Assembly (NCBI GenBank): GCA_963971225.1
Contig: CAXARI010000118.1
Span: 1-64,000, forward strand
Direction: 5' to 3'
Length of the DNA stretch: 64,000 nt
Source: Melieria omissa
Lineage: Eukaryota; Arthropoda; Insecta; Diptera; Ulidiidae
Below are positions 14,220 through 27,236 of the stretch, piece after piece. Within the stretch, counting starts at the first letter, position 1. The number at the start of each line of letters is the position of its first letter. Under the pieces are notes generated by a model. That model worked only from the letters and a program-made list of their open reading frames with translations. It did no database searches and was not told where the DNA came from. A program made the translations under genes and the position numbers.

Positions 14220-14403
14220 GGTTAGGTCTGACATCTGGTGGCGCGTGCCATTTGTATATCGCTATCTCATTCTCTCATACAGAAATTATTAATTGCTTGA
14301 ATCTTCCTTTTCGGTTAGGTCTGGTGGCACGTGCCATGCGTAACTATATCACTATCTCATTCTTTCATACAGAAATTATTAATTGCTTAAATCTTCCTTT
14401 TCT
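14220..14403. repeat. Two tandem copies of a ~93-bp unit
   Basis: Unit 1 begins GGTTAGGTCTG at 14220 and unit 2 at 14313. Both continue with GTGCCAT..., ATCTCATTCT.TCATACAG and AATTATTAATTGCTT. The lead motif occurs a third time near 14504, just before the insert's right end. Confidence 0.8.
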
Positions 14404-14593
14404 CGCTAACGTTTGAACATAGAATAAAATTAGTTTTGGAATTTGAAAGAAATGCATATGTATTAGTTGCATTCAATTTTTGCATCAAGGTGTTGGTGTT
14501 TCGGTTAGGTCTGTCTGACAGGGAAGTGTAGATACAAGCGAAGCGTAAATCTGCGAAATAAAGCGATTGTTAGTTTTGACTACGTTGCGCTGG

Positions 14594-15979
14594 TCGATAT
14601 CACTATTCCACAACGAAATTCTCCTGCATTATTTGAGATAGCGAGAAGATTGACCCCATTTATGAAAGCTCAAAACTCCAGCTGGGGTTTTAAGGTTATT
14701 ATTTTTTCTATAAACCTAGAATCATCATATTTTACAAGCATTTTATCGATTTTGCAGTAGGCAGCCATTTAATGTCACTCCTGCGCATCAATCTGTTCAC
14801 GATTGCCGAATAGTAATGAAATTATTGATTTAATTTGATAAAGCTGCAATCTCTAGCTACATTTTAAGGGGTTTTTTATTAACGTAACCCATACCGTTTG
14901 GAACATATAAGCACTTTAGTGGTGAGTGTGTATTTTGTAATAGGCAGTTTTTCAATGTTATCCTTGCGCATCGATATGCTCATTATTCCTGAAGGATAAT
15001 GAAAAGTTAGGGACCAATATAGAAAGCATAAGACTCTGGCTAAATTTTAAGGGGTCAATTATTAATATGCACTTATGCATTTGGTGTTGACAAGCATTTT
15101 ATTGGTTGCACACAAGTAGTAATTTTTTCAAAGTCACCGTTCCAAATCGATTTGCTTTCGAACCTTGGGGTATAGAAGGATGATTGATACCATTATAGAA
15201 AGCAAACGAGTCTAGCTAAATAATAAGTCATAATATTATTAAAATCCGTTAACGGGTCGAGATTTAACAGCCATAATTTCGATCATGCTGCCAGTGTGAT
15301 ATTTTTTTTATTTACCAAATTAGTGAAAGGTGGTCACTCTGGCTTAATTTTGACGCCATTTTGATTAAAGCGATTGTTCGTACTTAGGTTTCACAAGCGT
15401 TTAATTGGTTATATAGATCAGAGGTGCATTCTTTCAATCAGTGTATGAAAAAAAATTAGCTGCTTTTGTTGTTGTAGTTTTTGTGTGTATGCTTTCTTGT
15501 ATTGGCGATTGGTTGGCCTTTCGGCAATGACAAATGGGAACATTATATTTTTTTCACTTATAATTTTAAGGGTCAAGCGAAATGCACAATGTGCTTTCAA
15601 CTAATTCAATTAATTAAATAATTTGTTTTAAATATTGGTTTTTGCTTTTCCATAAGAAGAATTTGGGCACCCCTGATATAGATGTATCATGTGGTCGATA
15701 TCATTTTGCCACAAGGAAATTCTCCTGCATTATTTGAGATAGCGAGAAGATTGACCCCATTTATGAAAGCTCAAAACTCCAGCTAGGTTTTAAGGTTATT
15801 ATTTTTTCTATAAACCTAGAATCATCATATTTTACAAGCATTTTATCGATTTTGCAGTAGGCAGTCATTTAATGTCACTCTTGCGCATCGATGTGTTCAT
15901 GATTGCCGAATAGTAATCAAATTATTGATTTAATTTGATAAAGCTGCGATCTCTAGCTACATTTTAAGGGGTTTTGTAT
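14594..15979 (+). repeat. Satellite array, right arm, segment 1
   Basis: Satellite resumes at TCGATATCAC in the orientation opposite to the left arm. It carries more private substitutions than the rest of the right arm (for example at 15110-15480, including a deletion of the ACAACGACTG region around 15441). It ends at GTAT (15976-15979), the left target duplication of the solo LTR. No gene is visible. Confidence 0.93.
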
Positions 15980-16399
15980 TGATACGATGAGAGATTCTGT
16001 GCCGCACTGTACAGGAATGCCTTTCTCCGCACGAATGTTTTCCAAGCATACTTTTAGGCATGCACTGTGAAGTACAGCAAAACTGTTATAAATTCGCTTG
16101 GTATAGTCCGATAGGGCAAGGATGGTTCTCGAAATGGGCTGTGCGAGAATGGTCGAGCCCTTTCCAATTAGAAGTTGCAAGAAACTTCGGCGCGATAAGA
16201 AAATTGGTATAAAAGCAGCAGTGGCAGCGCAAGGGGTCGAGTCTGTGTTGAGCGAGCAAAGTGGTAACAAGTGTAGATACAAGCAAAGTGTAATACTGTA
16301 AATAAAGTTAGTTTCTGATTGTTGATTTTTGCTGAGTAACTGAAGTTGTTTTATTTTCAAAACCAATCCAAACGAACCTGTGAAGTAATTTTCGTAACA
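15980..16399 (+). mobile_element. Solo LTR of the same Gypsy family (420 bp)
   Basis: It runs TGATACGATGAG ... TTCGTAACA and is flanked by the 4-bp duplication GTAT (15976-15979 and 16400-16403), inside the satellite block whose consensus reads GGGGTTTTTTATTAACG. Both LTR ends are present and there is no internal sequence, so the element was lost by recombination between its LTRs. The promoter box TATAAAAG is kept. The central stretch (16270-16345) differs from both LTRs of the larger copy at 37089-40218, so this is a separate subfamily and a separate insertion. Confidence 0.93.
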
Positions 16400-19300
16400 G
16401 TATTTACGTAACCCATACCGTTTGGAATCTATAAGCACTTTAGTGGTGAGTGTGTATTTTGTAATAGGCAGTTTTTCAATGTTATCCTTGCGCATCGATA
16501 TGCTCATTATTCCTGAAGGATAATGAAAAGTTAGGGACCAATATAGAAAGCATAAGACTCTGGCTAAATTTTAAGGGGTCAATTATTAATATGCACTTAT
16601 GCATTTGGTGTTGACAAGCATTTTAGTGGTTGCACCCAAGTAGCAATTTTTTCAAAGTCACCGTTCCAAATCGATTTGCTTTCGAACCTTGGTGTATAGA
16701 AGGATGATTGATACCATTATAGAAAGCATACGAGTCTAGCTAAATAATAAGGCATAATATTATTAAAATCCGTTAACGGGTCGAGAGTTAACAGCCATAA
16801 TTTCGATCATGCTGCCGGTGGGATATTTTTGTATTTACCAAATTGGTCAAAGGTGGTCAGTCTGGCTTAATTTTGACGCCATTTTGATTAAAGTGATTGT
16901 GCGTACTTAGGTTCCACAAGCATTTGATTGATTATATAGATCAGAGGTGCATTCTTTCAATCAGTCGTTGTTGTGACAGCAACGAAGCAACACGTGTGGG
17001 GGCTGCGCGGATTTTTGTTTTGTTGTCTCAAGAAATTGTATGTATGAAAAAAAATTAGATGCTTTTGTTGTTGTAGTGTTTGTTTTGGCGATTGGTTGGC
17101 CTTTCGGCAATGACAAATGGGAACATTATATTTTTTCACTTATAATTTTAAGGGTCAAGCGAAATGCACAATGTGCTTTCAACTAATTCAATTAATTAAA
17201 TAATTTGTTTGCATTTTTTGGGCAACTTTACATGTATTGGTTTTTGCTTTTCCATAAGAAGATTTTGGGCACCCCTGATATAGATGTATCATGTGGTCGA
17301 TATCACTTTTCCACAACGAAATTCTCCTGCATTATTTGAGATAGCGAGAAGATTGACCCCATTTATGAAAGCTCAAAACTCCAGCTAGGTTTTAGGGTTA
17401 TTATTTTTCTAAACCTAGAATCATCATATTTTACAAGCATTTTATCGATTTTGCAGTAGGCAGCCATTTAATGTCACTCTTGCGCATCGATCTGTTCATG
17501 ATTGCCGAATAGTAATCAAATTATTGATTTGATTTGATAAAGCTGCAATCTCTAGCTACATTTTAAGGGGTTTTCTACCCATACCGTTTGGAATCTATAA
17601 GGACTTTAGTGGTGAGTGTGTATTTTGTAATAGGCAGTTTTTCAATGTTATCCTTGCGCATCGATATGCTATTATTCCTGAAGGATAATGAAATGTTAGG
17701 GACCAATATAGAAAGCATAAGACTCTGGCTAAATTTTAAGGGGTCAATTATTAAAATGCACTTATGCATTTGGTGTTGACAAGCATTTTAATGGTTGCAC
17801 CCAAGTAGCAATTTTTTCAAAGTCACCGTTCCAAATCGATTTGCTTTCGAACCTTGGGGTATAGAAGGATGATTGATACCATTATAGAAAGCATACGAGT
17901 CTAGCTAAATAATAAGGCATAATATTATTAAAATCCGTTAACGGGTCGAGATTTAAGAGCCATAATTTCGATCATGCTGCCGGTGGGATATTTTTTTTAT
18001 TTACCAAATTGGTGAAAGGTGGTCACTCTGGCTTAATTTTGACGCCATTTTGATTAAAGTGATTGTGCGTACTTAGGTTCCACAAGCATTTGATTGATTA
18101 TAAGATCAGAGGTGCATTCTTTCAATCAGTCGTTGTTGTGACAGCAACGAAGCAACACGTGTGGGGGCTGCGCGGATTTTTGTTTTGTTGCCTCAAGAAA
18201 TTGTATGTATGAAAAAAAATTAGATGCTTTTGTTGTTGTAGTTTTTGTGTGTATGCTTTTTTGTGTTGGCGATTGGTTGGCCTTTCGGCAATGACAAATG
18301 GGAACATTATAGTTTTTTCACTTATAATTTTAATGGTGAAGCGAAATGCACAATGTGCTTTCAACTAATTAAATAATTTGTTTGAATTTTTTTTGGGCAA
18401 CTTTACATGTATTGGTTTTTGCTTTTCCATAAGAAGATTTTGGGCACCCCCTGATATAGATGTATCATGTGGTCGATATCACTTTTCCACAACGAAATTC
18501 TCCTGCATTATTTGAGATAGCGAGAAGATTGACCCCATTTATGAAAGCTCAAAACTCCAGCTAGGTTTTAAGGTTATTATTTTTTCTATAAACCTAGAAT
18601 CATCATATTTTACAAGCATTTTATCGATTTTGCAGTAGGCAGCCATTTAATGTCACTCTTGCGCATCGATCTGTTCATGATTGCCGAATAGTAATCAAAT
18701 TATTGATTTAATTTGATAAAGCTGCAATCTCTAGCTACATTTTAAGGGGTTTTTTATTAACGTAACCCATACCGTTTGGAATCTATAAGCACTTTAGTGG
18801 TGAGTGTGTATTTTGTAATCGGCAGTTTTTCAATGTTATCCTTGCGCATCGATATGCTCATTATTCCTGAGGGATAATGAAAAGTTAGGGACCAATATAG
18901 AAAGCATAAGACTCTGGCTAAATTTTAAGGGGTCAATTATTAATATGCACTTATGCATTTGGTGTTGACAAGCATTTTAGTGGTCGCACCCAAGTAGCAA
19001 TTTTTTCAAAGTCACCGTTCCAAATTGATTTGCTTTCGAACCTTGGGGTATAGAAGGATGATTGATACCATTATAGAAAGCATACGAGTCTAGCTAAATA
19101 ATAAGGCATAATATTATTAAAATCCGTTAACGGGTCGAGATTTAAGAGCCATAATTTCGATCATGCTGCCGGTGGGATATTTTTTTTATTTACCAAATTG
19201 GTGAAAGGTGGTCACTCTGGCTTAATTTTGACGCCATTTTGATTAAAGTGATTGTGCGTACTTAGGTTCCACAAGCATTTGATTGGTTATATAGATCAGA

Positions 19301-22300
19301 GGTGCATTCTTTCAATCAGTCGTTGTTGTGACAGCAACGAAGCAACACGTGTGGGGGCTGCGCGGATTTTTGTTTTGTTGTCTCAAGAAATTGTATGTAT
19401 GAAAAAAAATTAGATGCTTTTGTTGTTGTAGTGTTTGTTTTGGCGATTGGTTGGCCTTTCGGCAATGACAAATGGGAACATTATATTTTTTCACTTATAA
19501 TTTTAAGGGTCAAGCGAAATGCACAATGTGCTTTCAACTAATTCAATTAATTAAATAATTTGTTTGCATTTTTTGGGCAACTTTACATGTATTGGTTTTT
19601 GCTTTTCCATAAGAAGATTTTGGGCACCCCTGATATAGATGTATCATGTGGTCGATATCACTTTTCCACAACGAAATTCTCCTGCATTATTTGAGATAGC
19701 GAGAAGATTGACCCCATTTATGAAAGCTCAAAACTCCAGCTAGGTTTTAAGGTTATTATTTTGTCTATAAACCTAGAATCATCATATATTACAAGCATTT
19801 TATCGATTTTGCAGTAGGCAGCCATTTAATGTCACTTTTGCGCATCGATCTGTTCATGATTGCGGAATAGTAATCAAATTATTGATTTAATTTGATAAAG
19901 CTGCAATCTCTAGCTACATTTTAAGGGGTTTTTGATTAACGTAACCCATACCGTTTGGAATCTATAAGCACTTTAGTGGTGAGTGTGTATTTTGTAATAG
20001 GCAGTTTTTCAATGTTATCCTTGCGCATCGATATGCTCATTATTCCTGAAGGATAATGAAAAGTTAGGGACCAATATAGAAAGCATAAGACTCTGGCTAA
20101 ATTTTAAGGGGTCAATTATTAATATGCACTTATGCATTTGGTGTTGACAAGCATTTTAGTGGTTGCACCCAAGTAGCAATTTTTTCAAAGTCACCGTTCC
20201 AAATCGATTTGCTTTCGAACCTTGGGGTATAGAAGGATGATTGATACCATTATAGAAAGCATACGAGTCTAGCTAAATAATAAGGCATAATATTATTAAA
20301 ATCCGTTAACGGGTCGAGATTTAACAGCCATAATTTCGGTCATGCTGCCGGTGGGATATTTTTTTTATTTACCAAATTGGTTAAAGGTGGTCACTCTGGC
20401 TTAATTTTGACGCCATTTTGATTAAAGTGATTGTGCGTACTTAGGTTCCACAAGCATTTGATTGGTTATATAGATCAGAGGTGCATTCTTTCAATCAGTC
20501 GTTGTTGTGACAGCAACGAAGCAACACGTGTGGGGGCTGCGCGGATTTTTGTTTTGTTGCCTCAAGAAATTGTATGTATGAAAAAAAATTAGATGCTTTT
20601 GTTGTTGTAGTTTTTGTGTGTATGCTTTTTTGTGTTGGCGATTGGTTGGCCTTTCGGCAATGACAAATGGGAACATTATAGTTTTTTCACTTATAATTTT
20701 AATGGTGAAGCGAAATGCACAATGTGCTTTCAACTAATTAAATAATTTGTTTGAATTTTTTTTGGGCAACTTTACATGTATTGGTTTTTGCTTTTCCATA
20801 AGAAGATTTTGGGCACCCCCTGATATAGATGTATCATGTGGTCGATATCACTTTTCCACAACGAAATTCTCCTGCATTATTTGAGATAGCGAGAAGATTG
20901 ACCCCATTTATGAAAGCTCAAAACTCCAGCTAGGTTTTAAGGTTATTATTTTTTCTATAAACCTAGAATCAAAATATTTTACAAGCATTTTATCGATTTT
21001 GCAGTAGGCAGCCATTTAATGTCACTCTTGCGCATCGATCTGTTCATGATTGCCGAATAGTAATCAAATTATTGATTTAATTTGATAAAGCTGCAATCTC
21101 TAGCTACATTTTAAGGGGTTTTTTATTAACGTAACCCATACCGTTTGGAATCTATAAGCACTTTAGTGGTGAGTGTGTATTTTGTAATCGGCAGTTTTTC
21201 AATGTTATCCTTGCGCATCGATATGCTCATTATTCCTGAGGGATAATGAAAAGTTAGGGACCAATATAGAAAGCATAAGACTCTGGCTAAATTTTAAGGG
21301 GTCAATTATTAATATGCACTTATGCATTTGGTGTTGACAAGCATTTTAGTGGTCGCACCCAAGTAGCAGTTATTTCAAAGTCACCGTTCCAAGTCGATTT
21401 GCTTTCGAACCTTGGGGTATAGAAGGATGATTGATACCATTATAGGAAGCATACGAGTCTAGCTAAATAATAAGGCATAATATTATTAAAATCCGTTAAC
21501 GGGTCGAGATTTAAGAGCCATAATTTCGATCATGCTGCCGGTCGGATATTTTTTTATTTAACAAATTGGTGAAAGGTGGTCACTCTGGCTTAATTTTGAC
21601 GCCATTTTGATTAAAGTGATTGTGCGTACTTAGGTTCCACAAGCATTTGATTGGTTATATAGATCAGAGGTGCATTCTTTCAATCAGTCGTTGTTGTGAC
21701 AGCAACGAAGCAACACGTGTGGGGCTGCGCGGCAGCCATTTAATGTCACTCTTGCGCATCGATCTGTTCATGATTGCCGAATAGTAAGTAGAGTAGTAGA
21801 CAGCCGCCGTGGCTCAGTTGGTTAGTGCGCGGTCCAAGCGAGTCGCATGCAGAGCGACGCTAGTTCGAATTCTCCATGTAGTAACACCTAAAAAAAAATA
21901 ACGGGAAACTCGTTTTCTCTTTCGGTGGCTGTCCTCTCAGCTGGAAATGGCAAACCTCTGAGAGTAAAAATTGCCTATGAAAAAGCTCCCAACCTGCCGT
22001 TCGGAACCGGCATAAAACTGTAGGTCCCTTCCACCCGCGTACAAAATTCACACGCACAACACGGGTGGTTGCGGGAAGCTAGGCCTTAGTCTCGCGTAAG
22101 CGGGCTGTCGTGCCAATCAATTATTATTATGATTGTGCGTACTTAGGTTCCACAAGCATTTGATTGGTCATATAGATCAGAGGTGTATTCTTTCAATCAG
22201 TCGTTGTTGTGATAGCAACGAAGCAACACGTGTGGGGGCTGCGCGGATTTTTGTTTTGTTGCCTCAAGAAATTCTATGTATGAAAAAAAATTAGATGCTT

Positions 22301-25256
22301 TTGTTGTTGTAGTTTTTGTGTTGGCGATTGGTTGGCCTTTCGGCAATGACAAATGGGAACATTATATTTTTTTCACTTATAATTTTAAGGGTCAAGCGAA
22401 ATGCACAATGTGCTTTCAACTAATTAAATAATTTGTTTGAATTTTTTTTGGGCAACTTTACATGTATTGGTTTTTGCTTTTCCATAAGAAGATTTTGGGC
22501 ACCCCCTGATATAGATGTATCATGTGGTCGATATCACTTTTCCACAACGAAATTCTCCTGCATTATTTGAGATAACGAGAAGATTGACCCCATTTATGAA
22601 AGCTCAAAACTCCAGCTAGGTTTTAGGGTTATTATTTTTTCTATGAACCTAGAATCATCATATTTTACAAGCATTTTATCGATTTTGCAGTAGGCAGCCA
22701 TTTAATGTCACCCTTGCGCATCGATCTGTTCATGATTGCCGAATAGTAATCAAATTATTGATTTAATTTGATAAAGCTGCATTCTCTAGCTACATTTTAA
22801 GGGGTTTTTTATTAACGTAACCCATACCGTTTGGAATCTATAAGCACTTTAGTGGTGAGTGTGTATTTTGTAATAGGCAGTTTTTCAATGTTATCCTTGC
22901 GCATCGATATGCTCATTACTCCTGAAGGATAATGAAAAGTTAGGGACCAATATAGAAAGCATAAGACTCTGGCTAAATTTTAAGGGGACAATTATTAATA
23001 TGCACTTATGCATTTATGCATTTTAGTGGTTGCACCCAAGTAGCAATTTTTTCAAAGTCACCGTTCCAAATCGATTTGCTTTCGAACCTTGGGGTATAGA
23101 AGGATGATTGATACCATTATAGAAAGCATACGAGTCTAGCTAAATAATAAGGCATAATATTATTAAAATCCGTTAACGGGTCGAGAGTTAACAGCCATAA
23201 TTTCGATCATGCTGCCGGTGGGATATTTTTTTTATTTACCAAATTGGTTAAAGGTGGTCACTCTGGCTTAATTTTGACGCCATTTTGATTAAAGTGATTG
23301 TGCGTACTTAGGTTCCACAAGCATTTGATTGGTTATATAGATCAGAGGTGCATTCTTTCAATCAGTCGTTGTTGTGACAGCAACGAAGCAACACGTGTGG
23401 GGGCTGCGCGGATTTTTGTTTTGTTGCCTCAAGAAATTCTATGTATGAAAAAAAATTAGATGCTTTTGTTTTTGTAGTTTTTGTTTTGGCGATTGGTTGG
23501 CCTTTCGGCAATGACAAATGGGAACATTATATTTTTTTCACTTATAATTTTAAGGGTCAAGCGAAATGCACAATGTGCTTTCAACTAATTCAATTAATTA
23601 AATAATTTGTTTGCATTTTTGGGGCAACTTTAAATGTATTGGTTTTTGCTTTTCCATAAGAAGACTTTGGGCACCCCTGATATAGATGTATCATGTGGTC
23701 GATATCACTTTCCCACAACGAAATTCTCCTGCATTGTCTGAGATAGCGAGAAGATTGACCCCATTTATGAAAGCTCAAAACTCCAGCTAGGTTTTAAGGT
23801 TATTATTTTTTCTATAAACCTAGAATCATCATATTTTACAAGCATTTTATCGATTTTGCAGTAGGCAGCCATTTAATGTCACTTTTGCGCATCGATCTGT
23901 TCATGATTGCCGAATAGTAATCAAATTATTGATTTAATTTGATAAAGCTGCGATCTCTAGCTACATTTTAAGGGGTTTTTTATTAACGTAACCCATACCG
24001 TTTGGAATCTATAAGCACTTTAGTGGTGAGTGTGTATTTTGTAATAGGCAGTTTTTCAATGTTATCCTTGCGCATCGATATGCTCATTATTCCTGAAGGA
24101 TAATGAAAAGGTAGGGACCAATATAGAAAGCATAAGACTCTGGCTAAATTTTAAGGGGTCAATTATTAATATGCACTTATGCATTTATGCATTTTAGTGG
24201 TTGCACCCAAGTAGCAATTTTTTCAAAGTCACCGTTCCAAATCGATTTGCTTTCGAACCTTGGGGTATAGAAGGATGATTGATACCATAATAGAAAGCAT
24301 ACGAGTCTAGCTAAATAATAAGGCATAATATTATTAAAATCCGTTAACGGGTCGAGATTTAACAGCCATAATTTCGATCATGCTGCCGGTGGGATATTTT
24401 TTTTATTTACCAAATTGGTGAAAGGTGGTCACTCTGGCTTAATTTTGACGCCATTTTGATTAAAGTGATTGTGCGTACTTAGGTTCCACAAGCATTTGAT
24501 TGGTTATATAGATCAGAGGTGCATTCTTTCAATCAGTCGTTGTTGTGACAGCAACGAAGCAACACGTGTTGGGGCTGCGCGGATTTTTGTTTTGTTGCCT
24601 CAAGAAATTGTATGTATGAAAAAAAATTAGATGCTTTTGTTGTTGTAGTTTTTGTGTGTATGCTTTTTTGTGTTGGCGATTGGTTGGCCTTTCGGCAATG
24701 ACAAATGGGAACATTATATTTTTTTCACTTATAATTTTAAGGGTCAAGCGAAATGCACAATGTGCTTTCAACTAATTCAATTAATTAAATAATTTGTTTG
24801 CATTTTTTTTGGGCAACTTTACATGTATTGGTTTTTGCTTTTCCATAAGAAGATTTTGGGCACCCCCTGATATAGATGTATCATGTGGTCGATATCACTT
24901 TTCCACAACGAAATTCTCCTGCATTATTTGAGATAGCGAGAAGATTGACCCCATTTATGAAAGCTCAAAACTCCAGCTAGGTTTTAAGGTTATTATTTTT
25001 TCTATAAACCTAGAATCATCATATTTTACAAGCATTTTATCGATTTTGCAGTAGGCTGCCATTTAATGTCACTCTTGCGCATGGATCTGTTCATGATTGC
25101 CGAATAGTAATCAAATTATTGATTTAATTTGATAAAGCTGCCCATAACCCATACCGTTTGGAATCTATAAGCACTTTAGTGGTGAGTGTGTATTTTGTAA
25201 TAGGCAGTTTTTCAATGTTATCCTTGCGCATCGATATGCTCATTATTCCTGACGGA
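16400..25256 (+). repeat. Satellite array, right arm, segment 2
   Basis: Taking the end of the block GACCCC...GAAAGCTC as phase, monomers close at 17374, 18550, 19729, 20929, 22605, 23776 and 24966. All are about 1.17-1.20 kb except the one closing at 22605 (1,676 bp), which contains the first SINE. A deleted form TGCATTTATGCATTTTAGTGG replaces GCATTTGGTGTTGACAAGCATTTTAG at about 23007 and 24183. No gene is visible. The segment ends with CTGACGGA, the target duplication of the hAT-like element. Confidence 0.95.
21801..22130 (+). mobile_element. tRNA-derived SINE, copy 1
   Basis: The ~330-bp element has a tRNA-like head. An RNA polymerase III A box (TGGCTCAGTTGG, about 21810) and B box (AGTTCGAATTC, about 21863) are followed by a tRNA-unrelated body and an ATT-repeat tail (AATTATTATTAT). 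It is preceded by GTAGAGTAGTAGACA. The satellite on its left jumps from ...GGGGCTGCGCGG to CAGCCATTTAATG, and on its right resumes at GATTGTGCGTAC. These breakpoints are the same in the other copies. Confidence 0.88.
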
Positions 25257-27236
25257 CAGTGGCGTCCCCAGGGGGGGGGGGGATTAGGGGGATGGATCCC
25301 CCCTTGGTCGAAGAATTCATTTATGCAATTTGATATAACAATATGGAATTGTGAAACATTTTTACTATCATATTTGCTTTATCTCTTCTGTAATCACCCA
25401 CTTAAAACCTAATAATTGAACCTCCCATGATCTGGCCAGACCATGATGTGTGCAAGAAGATAGTCAAGGATTGTTGTTAATGATATAAAAAAAATCAGAA
25501 AGTGTGAACACACTAATTTCTTTTGCTTGCCTACATTATTTTTACGTAAAACGGTGAAAATATAGTAAAATAATTAAGTAAATATCATAGCAAGTTTCAA
25601 CTTCAATGAATTAATTTTGAAATTAAAAAAAAAAAACGACAGTAAAGCAAGAAAATAAAAAAAATTTATTAATGTAAAGTACGTTACTTATGGATCTACT
25701 TCAACTGCTTGACCAATGCAATTATTTCAACGATGTAATGCTGTATCATGACTAAACCACATTGAGGTTTTACATTCGACACATACAAATCGCGTTTTGA
25801 TATATCTATTTCTGGATTCCTGCACTGTCAATAATTCTAAACTGCTTTGCCAAAGAAAATTATACAAAACATGCTCAACATGTTATTGTTCATGCTGAAC
25901 TGGCCGGATATCTTTCTCCTTGTCGTCTTCGTTGTCGCTATCTTCACATTGAACTATCTAAACGACCATTTTTTCTATCAGTATCAGAAGCTTGGTTTTG
26001 TTCAGCGCCAAATGACAGCGTGAAACTGACAACACCGTTATTATTACCTCTAGCAGCAAATTATTTAATATCTTAAATTCGTTGTTCTAAAGCATTAGTT
26101 TCCGCTATTGCTTAGACAATTTTTTTTGGAGAAATTTTCTTCTCTGATTTAACTCCAGCGTCTAAGTTCAAAAACAATGTCCACCTGATCCTCAAAATAG
26201 CATTCCCTTCCTTTCATCTCTGCCACAGAAAACACCCAATCGAATTGATAAAAAACCAGACTCGACAAGACCACAAATGCTTCCTTCACTTCAGGATTGT
26301 AATTGAATTGACACCAAAACACGGACATTACCATGAATACAATGGATAAGTATTAATTTTGAATATGTTCCAATATTATTTTCCAAGAAAAATTCTAATT
26401 TATTAACCCAAAGAAAATAAAAGCCAAGGCGAATGAAAAACACTTGGACCAGGTACATTTTGCGTCAGCTAATTTATGTCACTATTAACGGGATGGAACG
26501 AAAAAAGTGCTTCAAATCGGGTCAGATGGAAAAGCCTACTTGAAAATATATGTATAATATAAAAAATATTTATAAACAATTCTGACAATAATTACGTCGA
26601 AAATAAAGTGGATCCAGAGTTCAATATGGTCTGGCCAGAACCGGATGCCCGCAGAAGTGTTAAGGATAAATTATTAAAAAAATCAGCATTGCATTTGTTC
26701 TCGCAGAATAGTTGTATTTTCAGTGATCCCAAAAGTATCGACTATTTACCAAGGTAGTAATCAAACGCAGGCTTCATACCAACCCTGCATCAGCTGTTGA
26801 AATTTGAAAACAAAAATTGACTTACATTTTTTTGGTAAATTGTGTGTAAACATGGAAACATGGTCACCTCTATCATAATTAAATTTCAGAACGTCATACA
26901 TTTTGTAAATGTTGGATTTATTTTACATAGCTGGTGTGTTATGCTTTTTAAAATACGTCTTTTGAGTTTTTCGTAATTCTTTTAGAAGGTGTTTTCAATA
27001 TCTAATATCTCAAAACAAAGTTGAATTTTTTAGTTGGGATTTTTTGACTTTAAAATACATGTCACTAAAATATTTTGTTTTAAGAAGTTTATGTTATATG
27101 TATACATATATGTATGTACGCACAATTTTATTCAACATATATTAAAAATAATACGCAAAGATGAAAGTATAAAAATGGCGTTAAACTTGATTTTTTGCAT
27201 ATCCCCGCCCTTCCCGAAATCCTGGGGACGCCACTG
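25257..27236. mobile_element. hAT-like DNA transposon, 1,980 bp, probably non-autonomous
   Basis: Perfect 16-bp terminal inverted repeats, CAGTGGCGTCCCCAGG, start at 25257 and end at 27236. An 8-bp target duplication, CTGACGGA, lies at 25249-25256 and 27237-27244. Joining the flanks restores the satellite consensus. An 8-bp duplication with CAGTGGCG-type ends fits the hAT superfamily (ends like these are known in ZMYM1-like hATs). Only short frames are found inside, such as 61 codons on the minus strand at 26149-26334, and I see no recognisable transposase core, so it is probably a decayed or deletion derivative. Just inside the left end there is a run of 12 G. Confidence 0.88.

Larger units (their letters stand above)
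13505..14523. mobile_element. Unidentified 1,019-bp insert inside the LTR, hairpin-rich
   Basis: The insert is bounded by comparing the interrupted LTR with the intact one (...GGTAACAAGTGTAG...). It begins CCCTACAAGA and ends TCTGACAGGG; these are weakly inverted (7 of 10). The two-base AA at the target is present on both sides. It has no coding frame I recognise. It contains several inverted repeats and a 93-bp tandem duplication. A non-autonomous DNA transposon or MITE fits best, but the short weak termini and 2-bp duplication do not assign a superfamily. Confidence 0.55.
13214..14593 (+). mobile_element. Broken solo LTR of the Gypsy element, interrupted and 3'-truncated
   Basis: Two LTR pieces, 13214-13504 and 14524-14593, align to the LTR at 39796-40218 read on its sense strand. 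The first begins TGATACTATGAG directly after ATAT; the second resumes GTGTAGATACAAGCGAAGCG. A TATA box (TATAAAAG, about 13442) and an AATAAA signal in the second piece mark promoter and polyadenylation regions. The last ~60 bp of the LTR are missing: it stops after GTTGCGCTGG and satellite in the opposite orientation follows, with TGG shared by both sides. The 1,019 bp between the pieces is a separate insert. Confidence 0.88.

Noticed and set aside
14220..14520. Telomere-like TTAGG motif
   Set aside because: GGTTAGGTCTG occurs three times as part of a longer duplicated unit, not as a tandem TTAGG run.
1..14593. Perfect 13-kb palindrome from assembly fold-back
   Set aside because: Order of monomer types and inserted elements differs between the arms, so the arms are not mirror copies.
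21803..21885. Functional tRNA gene
   Set aside because: A and B boxes are present but the arms do not fold into a full cloverleaf by eye, there is no clear anticodon arm, and the sequence continues into a SINE body with an ATT tail.
21860..22057. Recurring 65-80 codon minus-strand frame starting MRVNFVRGW
   Set aside because: It lies wholly in the SINE body, which is Pol III-type non-coding sequence.
24529..24771. Recurring 60-100 codon frames starting MKAHCAFR in many monomers
   Set aside because: They recur only because the monomer recurs, are broken by small indels at varying positions, and show no domain or coding signature.
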